Shown: positions 1-7,795 of the stretch, in pieces
Numbering within the stretch: position 1 is the stretch's first letter
Layout: the number at the start of each line of letters is the position of its first letter
Assembly: GCA_002405165.1 (NCBI GenBank)
Contig: DHLF01000004.1
Location: 124,952 to 188,951 of the forward strand
Source of the DNA: Christensenella sp. UBA4675
Lineage (GTDB): Bacteria; Bacillota; Clostridia; Christensenellales; Borkfalkiaceae
Length of the DNA: 64,000 nt
Reading direction: 5' to 3'
Program-made: the position numbers and the translations under genes
Notes under the pieces: generated by a model
Told to the model about the DNA's origin: nothing
Seen by the model: the letters and a program-made list of their open reading frames with translations, nothing else
The model's database searches: none

Positions 1-126
1 TAAAGTGGTAATTTCTTCTACTAATTCTCTAAATTCTTTCATACCCGTTTTTTCATCGCGAAGTATTGCTACTTTATGTCTGATTAAAGGGTGGTCGAAT
101 ATAAATACGTTTTTAAATTCTTTCAT
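1..126 (-). CDS. upp: Uracil phosphoribosyltransferase, N-terminal part only
   Basis: Forty-two codons starting at the ATG at 126 and running off the window edge. The translation begins MKEFKNVFIFDHPLIRHK and continues with REL and VEEITTL, which matches the N-terminus of uracil phosphoribosyltransferase (the DHPLI(Q/R)HK segment followed by EKTG.KEFREL). The enzyme makes UMP from uracil and PRPP in the cytosol. It lies 31 bases downstream of the uracil permease gene on the same strand, so uptake and salvage are probably one transcript under the permease leader. The catalytic PRPP loop is outside the window. Confidence 0.9.
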   Translation of the reverse strand, partial: MKEFKNVFIFDHPLIRHKVAILRDEKTGMKEFRELVEEITTL

Positions 127-157
127 AATGTTTTATCCTTACGTTTAGCATTTTAAA

Positions 158-1603
158 TTATTCTTCGTCTTTTTTGTCTTCCGTTACGGCAACGTTTTCT
201 TCCGTAGCTACTTCTTTTTCACAGGTTTCTTCTTGCGTTTGAGCTTTTTGTTTTTTATCGCCTATTCTTACAACTACGTTTAATATAATTCCGAGAACTA
301 ACGCGCAAGCAACTTCCGTTAAAGTAATCTTTCCAAATTTAAGAGCCAAACCGCCTACACCTGCAATTAAAATCGCGCATACTACGAATAAGTTTCTGTT
401 GTCTTCAAGGTCAACTTTTTGTATCATTTTTAAACCGCTTACGGCAATAAATCCGTATAAGGTAATACATACTCCACCCATTACGCAATTAGGAATAGTT
501 GCAAGGAACGTTGTAAACGGAGCGATAAACGCAGATACTATTGCAAGTATTGCGGTAGTTAAAATCGTGTATACGGAAGCGCAACCCGATATTGCAACGC
601 AACCAACCGATTCTCCGTAAGTGGTGTTGGGGCATCCGCCGAAGAACGCTCCGACCATAGAGCCAACGCCGTCGCCAAGTAAAGTTTTATCAAGACCGGG
701 GTCGGAAAGTAAATCTTTTTCGATTACGGTAGAAAGGTTTTTGTGGTCTGCAATATGTTCTGCAAATACTACGAACGCTACGGGAACGTAAGCAACCGCA
801 ATAGTTCCTAAGAACGAGAAGAAACCTTTTGCTCCGCCAAACCCGTAATTACCCTTAAACGCTTTTATAAACGAAAATTCGGGGTACCATTTCATATGCT
901 TAAAGGTAGAGAAATCTATTATTTTAAGCCAAGCTTTATCGGTAAACGTTCCGACAACGGTAAAAATCGAAGCTACTAAGTAACCTGCGCAAATACCTAG
1001 AATAAAAGGTATCATTTTAAACATTTTCTTGCCGTATACCGAACAAAGTACTACCGTAAACAGCGTAACTAATCCGCAAATAAGCTCTAATCCTGCCTTT
1101 CCATTCATTATGAACGCACTGTCGGCAGAAGACCAACTAGCAGAATGTACCACGTCGCCAACGGCGTTACCTGCAAGCGATAAACCTATTATTGCAACCG
1201 TAGGTCCGATTACTACTGCGGGCATAAGTTTATTTACCCAACCCGTTCCGCAGAGTTTTATTACGATAGCGATAATAACGTAAACAAGTCCTGCAAGACC
1301 TGCGCCGATTATTAGTCCTAAAAATCCTGCCGAAGCCGAATACGCGCCTGCAAAAGCCGAAAGCATAGAGCCGATAAACGCAAAAGAACTGCCTAAAAAT
1401 ACGGGACTTCTGAATTTAGTAAACAATAAGTAAACAATTGTTCCGACGCCTGCTCCGAACAAAGCAGCCGAAGCCGACATTCCGTTTCCGACAATTGCGG
1501 GAACTGCAATGGTAGCGGCTAAAATAGCTAATAGTTGTTGAAGAGCAAATACCAAAGTTTTTGCAAAACTTGGTCTGTCCTTAATGCCATAGGTTAATTT
1601 CAT
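158..1603 (-). CDS. uraA: Uracil permease (NCS2 family)
   Basis: 481 residues, a hydrophobic protein with about 12-14 membrane segments. The start MKLTYGIKDRPSFAKTL, with the Asp-Arg-Pro near the N-terminus and QQLLAILAATIAVP following, is typical of UraA/PyrP uracil transporters of the nucleobase-cation symporter 2 family. The central AEHIADHKN segment matches the conserved substrate-site Glu/His region, and GGCPNTTYGESVG is the second conserved NCS2 motif. The last 30 or so residues form a charged, Glu/Lys-rich cytoplasmic tail. The start is fixed by GAGG eight bases upstream of ATG. Downstream is upp; upstream is an attenuator-like leader. Import of uracil is confident; the energy coupling is inferred from the family. 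Confidence 0.93.
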   Translation of the reverse strand: MKLTYGIKDRPSFAKTLVFALQQLLAILAATIAVPAIVGNGMSASAALFGAGVGTIVYLLFTKFRSPVFLGSSFAFIGSMLSAFAGAYSASAGFLGLIIGAGLAGLVYVIIAIVIKLCGTGWVNKLMPAVVIGPTVAIIGLSLAGNAVGDVVHSASWSSADSAFIMNGKAGLELICGLVTLFTVVLCSVYGKKMFKMIPFILGICAGYLVASIFTVVGTFTDKAWLKIIDFSTFKHMKWYPEFSFIKAFKGNYGFGGAKGFFSFLGTIAVAYVPVAFVVFAEHIADHKNLSTVIEKDLLSDPGLDKTLLGDGVGSMVGAFFGGCPNTTYGESVGCVAISGCASVYTILTTAILAIVSAFIAPFTTFLATIPNCVMGGVCITLYGFIAVSGLKMIQKVDLEDNRNLFVVCAILIAGVGGLALKFGKITLTEVACALVLGIILNVVVRIGDKKQKAQTQEETCEKEVATEENVAVTEDKKDEE

Positions 1604-1652
1604 TGTTGTTACCTCATAAGTTTTATTTCAAAGGGGATTACCCTGTTGAGTC

Positions 1653-1684
1653 CAAAAAAAAAGGAATTCAAATAAGAATTCCTT
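1653..1684 (-). terminator. Attenuator hairpin in the uraA leader
   Basis: On the minus strand a perfect 9-bp stem AAGGAATTC / GAATTCCTT (1684-1676 and 1669-1661) with a 6-nt loop is followed directly by a run of nine T. This is a textbook intrinsic terminator, yet it lies between the promoter at 1799-1827 and the uraA start at 1603, so it would cut off uraA and upp unless prevented from forming. The stop codon of a 29-codon leader ORF overlaps the first bases of the stem. Confidence 0.85.
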
Positions 1685-1772
1685 AAAAAATAACTATATT
1701 AGAAAAAACGAGAGAAAAACACTTAACCGTCTTTAATTTTACTATGTTGTTAAGCGAAATTAGTTGTATCAT
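1683..1772 (-). CDS. Putative leader peptide of uraA-upp attenuator (29 aa)
   Basis: ATG at 1772 is preceded by a good ribosome-binding site (AAGGAAGAG, 4 nt away) about 20 nt after the predicted transcription start. The ORF encodes 29 residues (MIQLISLNNIVKLKTVKCFS and nine more, ending VIF) and stops with TAA at 1685-1683, exactly where the terminator stem begins. The second half of its RNA is U-rich. A ribosome closely following polymerase to the stop codon would mask the terminator stem, the logic of UTP-sensitive pyrBI-type attenuation. A two-tier RNA stem (1778-1771 with 1718-1711, and 1756-1749 with 1727-1720) could hide the ribosome-binding site. Product function other than regulation is not expected. 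Expression is inferred. Confidence 0.6.
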   Translation of the reverse strand: MIQLISLNNIVKLKTVKCFSLVFSNIVIF

Positions 1773-1798
1773 TTTCTCTTCCTTTTTATGTTTTTTCT

Positions 1799-1827
1799 AT
1801 TCTACATTTTTAAATTTAAAAAGTCAA
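1799..1827 (-). promoter_or_regulatory. Promoter for leader peptide-uraA-upp
   Basis: Reading the minus strand, TTGACT (1827-1822), a 17-bp spacer and TAGAAT (1804-1799) form a good sigma-A type promoter. Transcription would start near 1792, giving a short 5' end just ahead of the ribosome-binding site of the leader ORF. Confidence 0.75.
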
Positions 1828-1885
1828 CTGTTTTTTAAATAAATTTTTATAATTTTTTCAATATTTTTTTATCGCATTTTTGCAG

Positions 1886-3178
1886 TTAAACGTCTAATCT
1901 CATTAAATCTTCGTAAGTTTCCCTTTTTACTACGACATATTCTTTACCGTCTTTTACCATCAAAACCATAGGTCTTGGGATTTTATTGTAATTTGACGCC
2001 ATTGAGTAGTTATACGCTCCCGTTACGAGTACCGCTAATATATCGTTCCTTACGGGTTTATAAAGGTTTATATTTTCACCTATTAAATCTCCGCTTTCAC
2101 AGCACCTACCCGCAACCGTACAAGTGTAATTAGGTTTTTTATCCGCATGGCTTGCGTTTATTATAGTGTATTGCGATTGATATAACGCATACCTTGGGTT
2201 ATCGGGCATACCGCCGTCTATAGAAACGTAATTTTTATATCCTCTTACTTCTTTTACCGAACCGACGGAATAAAGCGTAATTCCCGAATCCGCAACTATG
2301 CTTCTACCGGGTTCTAAAATAATATCGGGCAAAGCTATTCCGAAAAGCGAACATTGTTTATGCAAATGAACGGATATTTCTTTTATATTTTTTTCATAAT
2401 CTATTTCTGGGTCTTGTTCAACGTATCTTACGCCGAATCCACCGCCTAAATTTAATTTTTTGGTTACGAAAGAAAATTTTTCTTTTAAATACGCGCAATA
2501 TTTTAGCATAATATCCGCAGCGTCGCAAAACGGTTTAATATCGAATATTTGAGAACCGATATGACAATGAAATCCTTCTAAACAAATATTGTCTTTATTT
2601 AAAGCATAAGATATTATTTCGTCAGCTTGTCCCGTTTCTATCGCCGTTCCGAATTTACTGTCAACCTTTCCCGTAGAAATTTTAGCGTGCGTGTGCGGGT
2701 CTATCCCCGGAGTTAACCTTAAAAGAATTTTTTGCGTAATTCCCCTTAATTTTGCCTGTCTTGAAATTTCGTCTAACTCTTCTTTATTGTCAACTATAAA
2801 GTAGCCGGTTTTTTTATCCATTGCAAAAGCTATGTCTTTATCGGTTTTGTTGTTGCCGTGGAAAAACGCTTTTTCCATAGGAAATAAAGATTTATCGGCA
2901 ATAAATAATTCCCCCGGCGATACTATATCCGTACCCATTCCTTCTTCTCTTGCAATTTCGTATATCCTTTTAAAACATAACGCTTTGGACGCCAAAAGCG
3001 GAAAAGACGACGGAGTAAAATATTTTTGCATTGCCGAAATATATAATCTCATTCTATCTCTTATTCTTTGTTCGTCTAAAATCATTAAAGGCGTACCGTA
3101 TTTTTCGGCAAGTTCTACGGTATCTGCACCCGCAAAATATAAACGCCCGTTTTTTACTTGTAAATTATCGTGTAACAT
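1886..3178 (-). CDS. lysA: Diaminopimelate decarboxylase
   Basis: 430 residues, the usual length for LysA. It decarboxylates meso-diaminopimelate to L-lysine, the last step of the pathway, using PLP. The alanine-racemase-fold barrel shows the PLP lysine in LLASKALCFK (about Lys65), HCHIGSQI, the phosphate-binding GGGFGVRY, and EPGRSIVADSG; the C-terminal beta domain has CESGDLIGE with the active-site cysteine. The gene follows dapL after a 225-bp gap that holds a decayed copy of the dapL 3' end but no visible terminator, so it is probably the last gene of the dap operon controlled by the lysine riboswitch. The ATG has AGGGAT upstream. Confidence 0.95.
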   Translation of the reverse strand: MLHDNLQVKNGRLYFAGADTVELAEKYGTPLMILDEQRIRDRMRLYISAMQKYFTPSSFPLLASKALCFKRIYEIAREEGMGTDIVSPGELFIADKSLFPMEKAFFHGNNKTDKDIAFAMDKKTGYFIVDNKEELDEISRQAKLRGITQKILLRLTPGIDPHTHAKISTGKVDSKFGTAIETGQADEIISYALNKDNICLEGFHCHIGSQIFDIKPFCDAADIMLKYCAYLKEKFSFVTKKLNLGGGFGVRYVEQDPEIDYEKNIKEISVHLHKQCSLFGIALPDIILEPGRSIVADSGITLYSVGSVKEVRGYKNYVSIDGGMPDNPRYALYQSQYTIINASHADKKPNYTCTVAGRCCESGDLIGENINLYKPVRNDILAVLVTGAYNYSMASNYNKIPRPMVLMVKDGKEYVVVKRETYEDLMRLDV

Positions 3179-3336
3179 AACGTTTTATCCCTATATATAT
3201 TTTAAGTAATTAAATTCTATTTAATCGCCCTTTTATTTCGGTTAAATTTTAGATATAATTTTTCTAATTTTTTAGCCGTTTTCTTTCAGTATATAAATAT
3301 GGTTAAAATAGTAAAAAAATTTAAATTTCAAAACGT

Positions 3337-3381
3337 TACAAAAATTTTTCATTCTTATAACCGCTTGCTTAGTTTTTGCCA
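3337..3381 (-). pseudogene. Decayed duplicate of the dapL 3' end
   Basis: This 45-bp stretch repeats, with a handful of mismatches, the last codons of dapL at 3404-3449. Read on the minus strand it gives KTKQAVIRMKNF, against RTKQAVERMRKIL in dapL. It lies 22 bases beyond the dapL stop codon and is a remnant of a short tandem duplication, not a gene. Confidence 0.65.
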
Positions 3382-3403
3382 TATTAAATAACAGCTAAAC
3401 AAA

Positions 3404-4588
3404 TTACAAAATTTTTCTCATTCTTTCAACCGCTTGTTTAGTTCTTTCCCTATCTCCGAATGCGGTTAAACGGAAATATCCTTCTCCCGCTTCTCCGAAT
3501 CCCGAACCCGGCGTTCCTACGATATTTGCCTTTTCTAACAAAAAGTCAAAGAATTCCCAACTCTTCATATTGTTAGGACATTTAAGCCAAATGTACGGCG
3601 AACATACTCCGCCTGTAAATTCGATATTCTTTTCTCTCATAAGGTCGGCGATTATTCTAGCGTTTTCTTTATAGTATTCGATATTTTTCTCGCACTCTTT
3701 CATTCCTTCTACCGACAAAGCCATTTCAGCTCCCCTTTGAACGGGATAAGAAAGTCCGTTAAATTTAGTGGCTTGCCTACGCGCCCACATTTTATTTAAA
3801 CTTCTCTCCCCTACCGTTGCTTGTTCGGGAATAATAGTCCAAGCGCATCTCGTACCCGTAAATCCTGCGGTTTTAGACAAAGAACAAATTTCTATCGCGC
3901 ATTCTCTTGCGCCGTCTATTTCAAAAATACTTTTCGGTAAATCGCCCGTTACGAATTTTTCGTAAGCGGAATCGAATATGATAAGCGAACCCGTTTTAAT
4001 AGCAAAATCTACCCAGGTTTTTAATTGCTTTCTGTTGTAAACCGCGCCTGTGGGATTGTTGGGGGAACATATATAAATTATCATACCTTCGCCGGTTAAA
4101 TCGTTCGGCATAGGTAAAAATCCGTTTTCTCTATTACCCTTTATAAGTCTTATCTTTCTTCCGTTCATTAAGTTGGAATCCATATAAACGGGATAAACGG
4201 GGTCGGGTATTATTATTTCGTTATCGCCGAATATGTCGGGAATATTTCCCACGTCGCTTTTAGCTCCGTCGCTTATAAAAACTTCGTTTAATTTAATTTC
4301 AACGTTAGCGTTGCGTTTATAGTAGTCCGCTACCGCCTGCTTTAAAAAGTCGTAGCCGTATTCGGGCGGATAGCCCCTAAACGTTTCTTTAACGCCGAGT
4401 TCGTCGCAAGCCTTTTTCATAGCTTCGACTACGCAAGGAGCTAGCGGTAAAGTTACGTCGCCTATTCCGAGCCTTATAATATCGGCGTTAGGATTAGCTT
4501 GCGTAAACGCTTTAACCTTTTTATTTATATCCGAAAATAAATAGCTTTCTTTAATATTTAAATAATTGTCGTTTAATTTAATCTTCAT
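3404..4588 (-). CDS. dapL: LL-diaminopimelate aminotransferase
   Basis: 394 residues, a class I/II fold type I PLP aminotransferase. It converts tetrahydrodipicolinate and glutamate directly to LL-diaminopimelate, so the succinylated or acetylated intermediates are not needed. Recognisable segments are RLGIGDVTLPL and FRGYPPEYGYDFL near the N-terminus, YICSPNNPTGAVY (substrate/PLP contact), FDSAYE, and the PLP lysine in CSLSKTAGFTGTRC. Membership in a dapA-dapB-dapF-lysA operon with no dapD, dapC or dapE supports the DapL assignment over a generic aminotransferase. Its start overlaps the dapF stop by 11 bases, suggesting translational coupling. Confidence 0.94.
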   Translation of the reverse strand: MKIKLNDNYLNIKESYLFSDINKKVKAFTQANPNADIIRLGIGDVTLPLAPCVVEAMKKACDELGVKETFRGYPPEYGYDFLKQAVADYYKRNANVEIKLNEVFISDGAKSDVGNIPDIFGDNEIIIPDPVYPVYMDSNLMNGRKIRLIKGNRENGFLPMPNDLTGEGMIIYICSPNNPTGAVYNRKQLKTWVDFAIKTGSLIIFDSAYEKFVTGDLPKSIFEIDGARECAIEICSLSKTAGFTGTRCAWTIIPEQATVGERSLNKMWARRQATKFNGLSYPVQRGAEMALSVEGMKECEKNIEYYKENARIIADLMREKNIEFTGGVCSPYIWLKCPNNMKSWEFFDFLLEKANIVGTPGSGFGEAGEGYFRLTAFGDRERTKQAVERMRKIL

Positions 4589-5414
4589 AATACACTCCGT
4601 CGTAGACTCTTTTAGCTTTACCCGTCATAGTAACGTTAAGGTCTTTTTCGACTTTTATTTTTAATTGTCCGCCTATTAAGTTGACGGTAATATCTTTTTC
4701 GTAATCGCACCTGCCGTTTAACACGCACGCCACTACGCTGGCGCAAGCGCCCGTTCCGCAAGCGTAAGTTTCTCCGCTTCCCCTTTCCCAAACTCTCATA
4801 TCTATTTCCGTAGAAGAAATAACTTTTACAAATTCGGTATTTACTCTTTCGGGGAATAATTTATAATTTTCAAGGCTAGGACCTATTTTTTCAAGGTCTA
4901 AACTTTTTATTTCGTCGCAAAAAATTACGTTATGCGGATTTCCCATAGAAACGGCGTTTCCGAAATACTCTTTTCCGTTTACCGTAAATGGGAAATTTAT
5001 TGACTTTTCGCATAAACAAGGTATTTTTTCGGGGATAATCTCAGCTTTTCCCATTTGAACTTTTACCGTATCTACCTTGCCGTCTTTTAAAAACAAAGTA
5101 AGCGTTTTTATACCGCTTAACGTTTCTACCGTAATTTCGGTTTTATTTACGATTTTTTCGTCGTAAACGAATTTTGCAACGCATCTTATGGCGTTTCCGC
5201 ACATTTTACCTTCGCTTCCGTCGGCGTTAAACATACGCATTTTGCAATCGGCTACCGTGGACGGACAAATTAACACCAACCCGTCGCTTCCGACCGAAAA
5301 ATGCCTTTTTGACATTTCTATCGAAAGTTCTTGTGGATTTTTAATTTCTGTTTCGAAACAATTTATATAAATATAGTCGTTTCCTATACCTTGCATTTTG
5401 GTAAATTTTATCAT
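4578..5414 (-). CDS. dapF: Diaminopimelate epimerase
   Basis: 278 residues, the normal size. It converts LL- to meso-diaminopimelate, used for lysine and for peptidoglycan, by a two-base cysteine mechanism without cofactor. Both catalytic cysteines are visible: the first in GKMCGNAIRC (about Cys72) and the second in ETYACGTGACASVV. The N-terminal KMQGIGNDYIYI and the NADGSEG segment are the other family signatures. The ATG at 5414 overlaps the last base of the dapB stop codon and its 3' end overlaps dapL, placing it firmly inside the dap operon. No oddities. Confidence 0.96.
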   Translation of the reverse strand: MIKFTKMQGIGNDYIYINCFETEIKNPQELSIEMSKRHFSVGSDGLVLICPSTVADCKMRMFNADGSEGKMCGNAIRCVAKFVYDEKIVNKTEITVETLSGIKTLTLFLKDGKVDTVKVQMGKAEIIPEKIPCLCEKSINFPFTVNGKEYFGNAVSMGNPHNVIFCDEIKSLDLEKIGPSLENYKLFPERVNTEFVKVISSTEIDMRVWERGSGETYACGTGACASVVACVLNGRCDYEKDITVNLIGGQLKIKVEKDLNVTMTGKAKRVYDGVYYED

Positions 5415-6145
5415 TATAAATCTCCGAGCATTTTTTTCATATCGTATAGTCCCGCGGTTTTACCTATTAAATAATTGCCCGCTTTTAAAGCTCCGTCGGC
5501 AAATAACGCCCTATCGTGCGCTTCGTGTTTTAAGGTAATGGTTTGCTTGCCGTCCGATACGATAACTTCGTGAACTCCTACGACGCTAGCAATTCTCACG
5601 CTGGAAATTCCCACTTCGTTTTCTTGTCTTAAACAGTTTCCGCTTCTTCCTTCTTTTAAAACCGAGTTCGGTCTTTCGCTTTTAACCGCGTCGAATAACA
5701 TTAAAGCCGTTCCGCTTGGTGCGTCCACTTTTTTATCGTGGTGAATTTCTATTATTTCTACTTCCGCCTTATCCATTACTTTTACCGCTTTTTTTACTAA
5801 ATCGGATAAAAGCGCAATTCCTACGGACATATTTCCCGAATAAAATACGGGGATTATTTTGCTTGCGTTTATTATATCTTTCTTTTCTTCTTCCGTGTGT
5901 CCCGTGGTTGCTATAACGCAAGGGATTTTATTTTTAATTGCATACTCTAAAAGTTGTTTAGTTGCGGTATGAAATGAAAAATCTATTATTACGTCTACTT
6001 TTTCAATTACGTCGAAAACCGACTTATAGCCCGCTTTTTCTTGAAAATTACAGTCTACCGCAACGACTTCTCCGCCCTGCGCTTTTACGGAATTTATTAC
6101 CGCTTGTCCCATTCTTCCAAGCGCACCGTTTACTAAATATTTCAT
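5414..6145 (-). CDS. dapB: 4-hydroxy-tetrahydrodipicolinate reductase
   Basis: 243 residues, slightly short but within the range of the family. It reduces the dapA product to tetrahydrodipicolinate with NAD(P)H. The N-terminal dinucleotide-binding loop is VNGALGRMGQ; CVIATTGHTEEEKK and the catalytic HHDKKVDAPSGTAL segment (His pair, Lys, and the SGTA substrate loop) are intact, and HEVIVSDGKQTITLKHEAHDR is split here as HEVIVSDG and HEAHDR. It overlaps dapA by four bases at its start and dapF by one base at its end, consistent with tight operon coupling. Confidence 0.95.
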   Translation of the reverse strand: MKYLVNGALGRMGQAVINSVKAQGGEVVAVDCNFQEKAGYKSVFDVIEKVDVIIDFSFHTATKQLLEYAIKNKIPCVIATTGHTEEEKKDIINASKIIPVFYSGNMSVGIALLSDLVKKAVKVMDKAEVEIIEIHHDKKVDAPSGTALMLFDAVKSERPNSVLKEGRSGNCLRQENEVGISSVRIASVVGVHEVIVSDGKQTITLKHEAHDRALFADGALKAGNYLIGKTAGLYDMKKMLGDL

Positions 6146-7029
6146 TTTATCGCTCCCGCTTTTTTCATAAGTTCGAATAATTTTTGCTTATGGTCGTCTT
6201 CCATAACGGTTAAAGGACTACGCAAAACTTCCGCTCCGTATCCCATTTTCCACATCGCGCTTTTAACGGGAATAGGATTAACTTCACAAAACAATGCGTC
6301 TATTAAAGCTTTGTATTCAAGTTGTTTTTTCGCGCTTTCTTTTATTTTTCCGTCAAAGAATAAAGAACAAATTTCAACCGTTTCTTTGGGTAATAAATTA
6401 GATAAAACCGATATTACGCCTTTTCCGCCGATAGACATAAACGGAACTATTTGGTCGTCGTTTCCGCTATATAAATCTATTTCGTCGCCTATTAAAGACA
6501 TAGTTTCTACCGCTTTACTTATGTTTCCGTTAGCTTCTTTAATTCCCCTTATGTTTTTAAATTGAGTTAATGCTTTATACGTTGCCGGCTCTATATTTAC
6601 GCCCGTTCTGGACGGAACGTTATAAACTATCATAGGCAAATCTACGCTTTCCGCAATTTCGCCAAACATTTTTATTAAGCCCTTTTGAGTTGCTTTATTG
6701 TAATAAGGCGTAACAAGTAAGCATGCGTCCGCCCCCACTTCTTTTGCGTGTTTGGTAAGTTTTATCGCGTACGCAGTGTCGTTTCCGCCCGTTCCTGCGA
6801 TTACGGGTACTCTTTTATTCGCCCTTTCTACGCAAAACTTGATAACTTCTTTATGTTCGTTATCGTCCAAAGTCGCGCATTCCCCCGTAGTTCCGCAAGC
6901 AACCAAGGCGTTTATACCTTGTTCTATTTGCCAATCAATCAATCTTCCGAATGCTTCGTAATCGACTTCTCTGTTTTGCTTCATAGGGGTTATCAAAGCC
7001 GTAGCTACGCCCTTAAATACAGTTTTCAT
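6142..7029 (-). CDS. dapA: 4-hydroxy-tetrahydrodipicolinate synthase
   Basis: 295 residues, the first committed enzyme of the DAP pathway, condensing pyruvate with aspartate semialdehyde. The TIM barrel carries the Schiff-base lysine in IRGIKEANGN (Lys164), the active-site tyrosine in IVYNVPSRTG (Tyr136) and CGTTGECATL. First gene of dapA-dapB-dapF-dapL-lysA. GGAGG sits directly after the riboswitch terminator and ten or so bases upstream of ATG, so the start is secure. Expression should fall when lysine is abundant, because a lysine riboswitch with terminator precedes it. Confidence 0.96.
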   Translation of the reverse strand: MKTVFKGVATALITPMKQNREVDYEAFGRLIDWQIEQGINALVACGTTGECATLDDNEHKEVIKFCVERANKRVPVIAGTGGNDTAYAIKLTKHAKEVGADACLLVTPYYNKATQKGLIKMFGEIAESVDLPMIVYNVPSRTGVNIEPATYKALTQFKNIRGIKEANGNISKAVETMSLIGDEIDLYSGNDDQIVPFMSIGGKGVISVLSNLLPKETVEICSLFFDGKIKESAKKQLEYKALIDALFCEVNPIPVKSAMWKMGYGAEVLRSPLTVMEDDHKQKLFELMKKAGAIK

Positions 7030-7039
7030 TTATTCCTCC

Positions 7040-7072
7040 AAAAAAAATAACCGCTTAAAAAAATTTAAGCGG
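7040..7072 (-). terminator. Lysine riboswitch terminator
   Basis: Minus strand ACCGCTTAAA / TTTAAGCGGT (10 bp, 3-nt loop) followed by TTATTTTTTTT. It directly precedes the dapA ribosome-binding site and is the expression platform of the lysine aptamer upstream. Confidence 0.9.
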
Positions 7073-7093
7073 TAAAGTTCGTTTGTAATAAAT

Positions 7094-7294
7094 ACAAATA
7101 GCCCTCCGCTAACCATAGAATTGCATTTTCGCTTTTACCATAGCCAAATAGCGACAATCGAACGGATATTATCCGAGCGACCAAGCCGAACAACCTTGCG
7201 CGCAATTATTCGCTTTCGGCGTCTTTTCCCTTTCTTCCGTTTTCGCGCTAAAATTTAACCGGAATACTCTTTAAAAAACGCACCTCTAATTTGT
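7094..7294 (-). promoter_or_regulatory. Lysine riboswitch (L box) aptamer
   Basis: Read on the minus strand the 201-nt segment contains, in order, the L-box core blocks AGAGGTGCG, AAGAGTA, GAAAGGGAAAAGACGCCGAA, a GGCT block, and CGGAGGGCTAT near the 3' end. The closing P1 helix is ACAAAT (7294-7289) with ATTTGT (7099-7094). These match the lysine riboswitch of B. subtilis lysC in sequence and order. With the terminator at 7040-7072 it should give lysine-dependent premature termination ahead of dapA. Together with the promoter and terminator it explains the whole 313-bp stretch 7030-7342. Confidence 0.93.
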
Positions 7295-7301
7295 TATATT
7301 A

Positions 7302-7330
7302 AATATATCATTTTTTTACTTTTTTGTCAA
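7302..7330 (-). promoter_or_regulatory. Promoter of the dap operon
   Basis: Minus strand TTGACA (7330-7325), 17-bp spacer, TATATT (7307-7302). It ends eight bases before the P1 helix of the lysine aptamer, as expected for a riboswitch leader that starts with its aptamer. Confidence 0.85.
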
Positions 7331-7342
7331 CGATTTTTTATT

Positions 7343-7795
7343 TTATTTCGAAATTACAAACACAATCGCCAAAACTTGTAAAACTAATAGCGCAACTAGC
7401 GTTATTATTGAAATAATAAGCATTACAAGTCCTATTGTTTTTCTATTAACTCTTCTTTGCGCTACCGCAAATTTTATCGCGTCTACCGCTATAATAAAAG
7501 GTACTAAAAAACAGAAAAACCCGCCTGCAAAAATTAACAGATTACCTATCCCGAGCGCATAAGTAAACACGCCCAAAAACGTGGTAAACGCTTTTTCTAT
7601 AAGCCACACACCTAAATACGCCATCGGGTAACATAACCCTAGCGACAGTATAACGAAAACTATACTTAACACGCCAAAATATACGGACTTAATTCTTCTT
7701 TCTTCGTCGTTTACTATTTTAGCTTCTTTTTTGTCGATAAAAATACTTCTTCTAAATAATCTATCCAACAAAAAAAACCAAAAATTATTTCTCAT
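7343..7795 (-). CDS. Small membrane protein of the polysaccharide locus
   Basis: 150 residues; I do not recognise a family. The first 40 residues are basic and soluble (RNNFWFFLLDRLFRRS, then KKEAKIVNDEERR), followed by three or four membrane segments at roughly 40-65, 72-105 and 122-149. It begins 11 bases inside the end of the DUF1919 gene, so it is the last gene of the polysaccharide operon, although it could have an unrelated function. Too small for a Wzx flippase or a Wzy polymerase. No terminator is obvious between its stop and the dap promoter region. Codon use is similar to its neighbours. Confidence 0.7.
   Translation of the reverse strand: MRNNFWFFLLDRLFRRSIFIDKKEAKIVNDEERRIKSVYFGVLSIVFVILSLGLCYPMAYLGVWLIEKAFTTFLGVFTYALGIGNLLIFAGGFFCFLVPFIIAVDAIKFAVAQRRVNRKTIGLVMLIISIITLVALLVLQVLAIVFVISK

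Noticed and set aside
1653..1827. PyrR-binding antiterminator in the uraA leader
   Set aside because: The conserved PyrR-loop sequence is not found; leader ORF and U-rich RNA explain the arrangement better.
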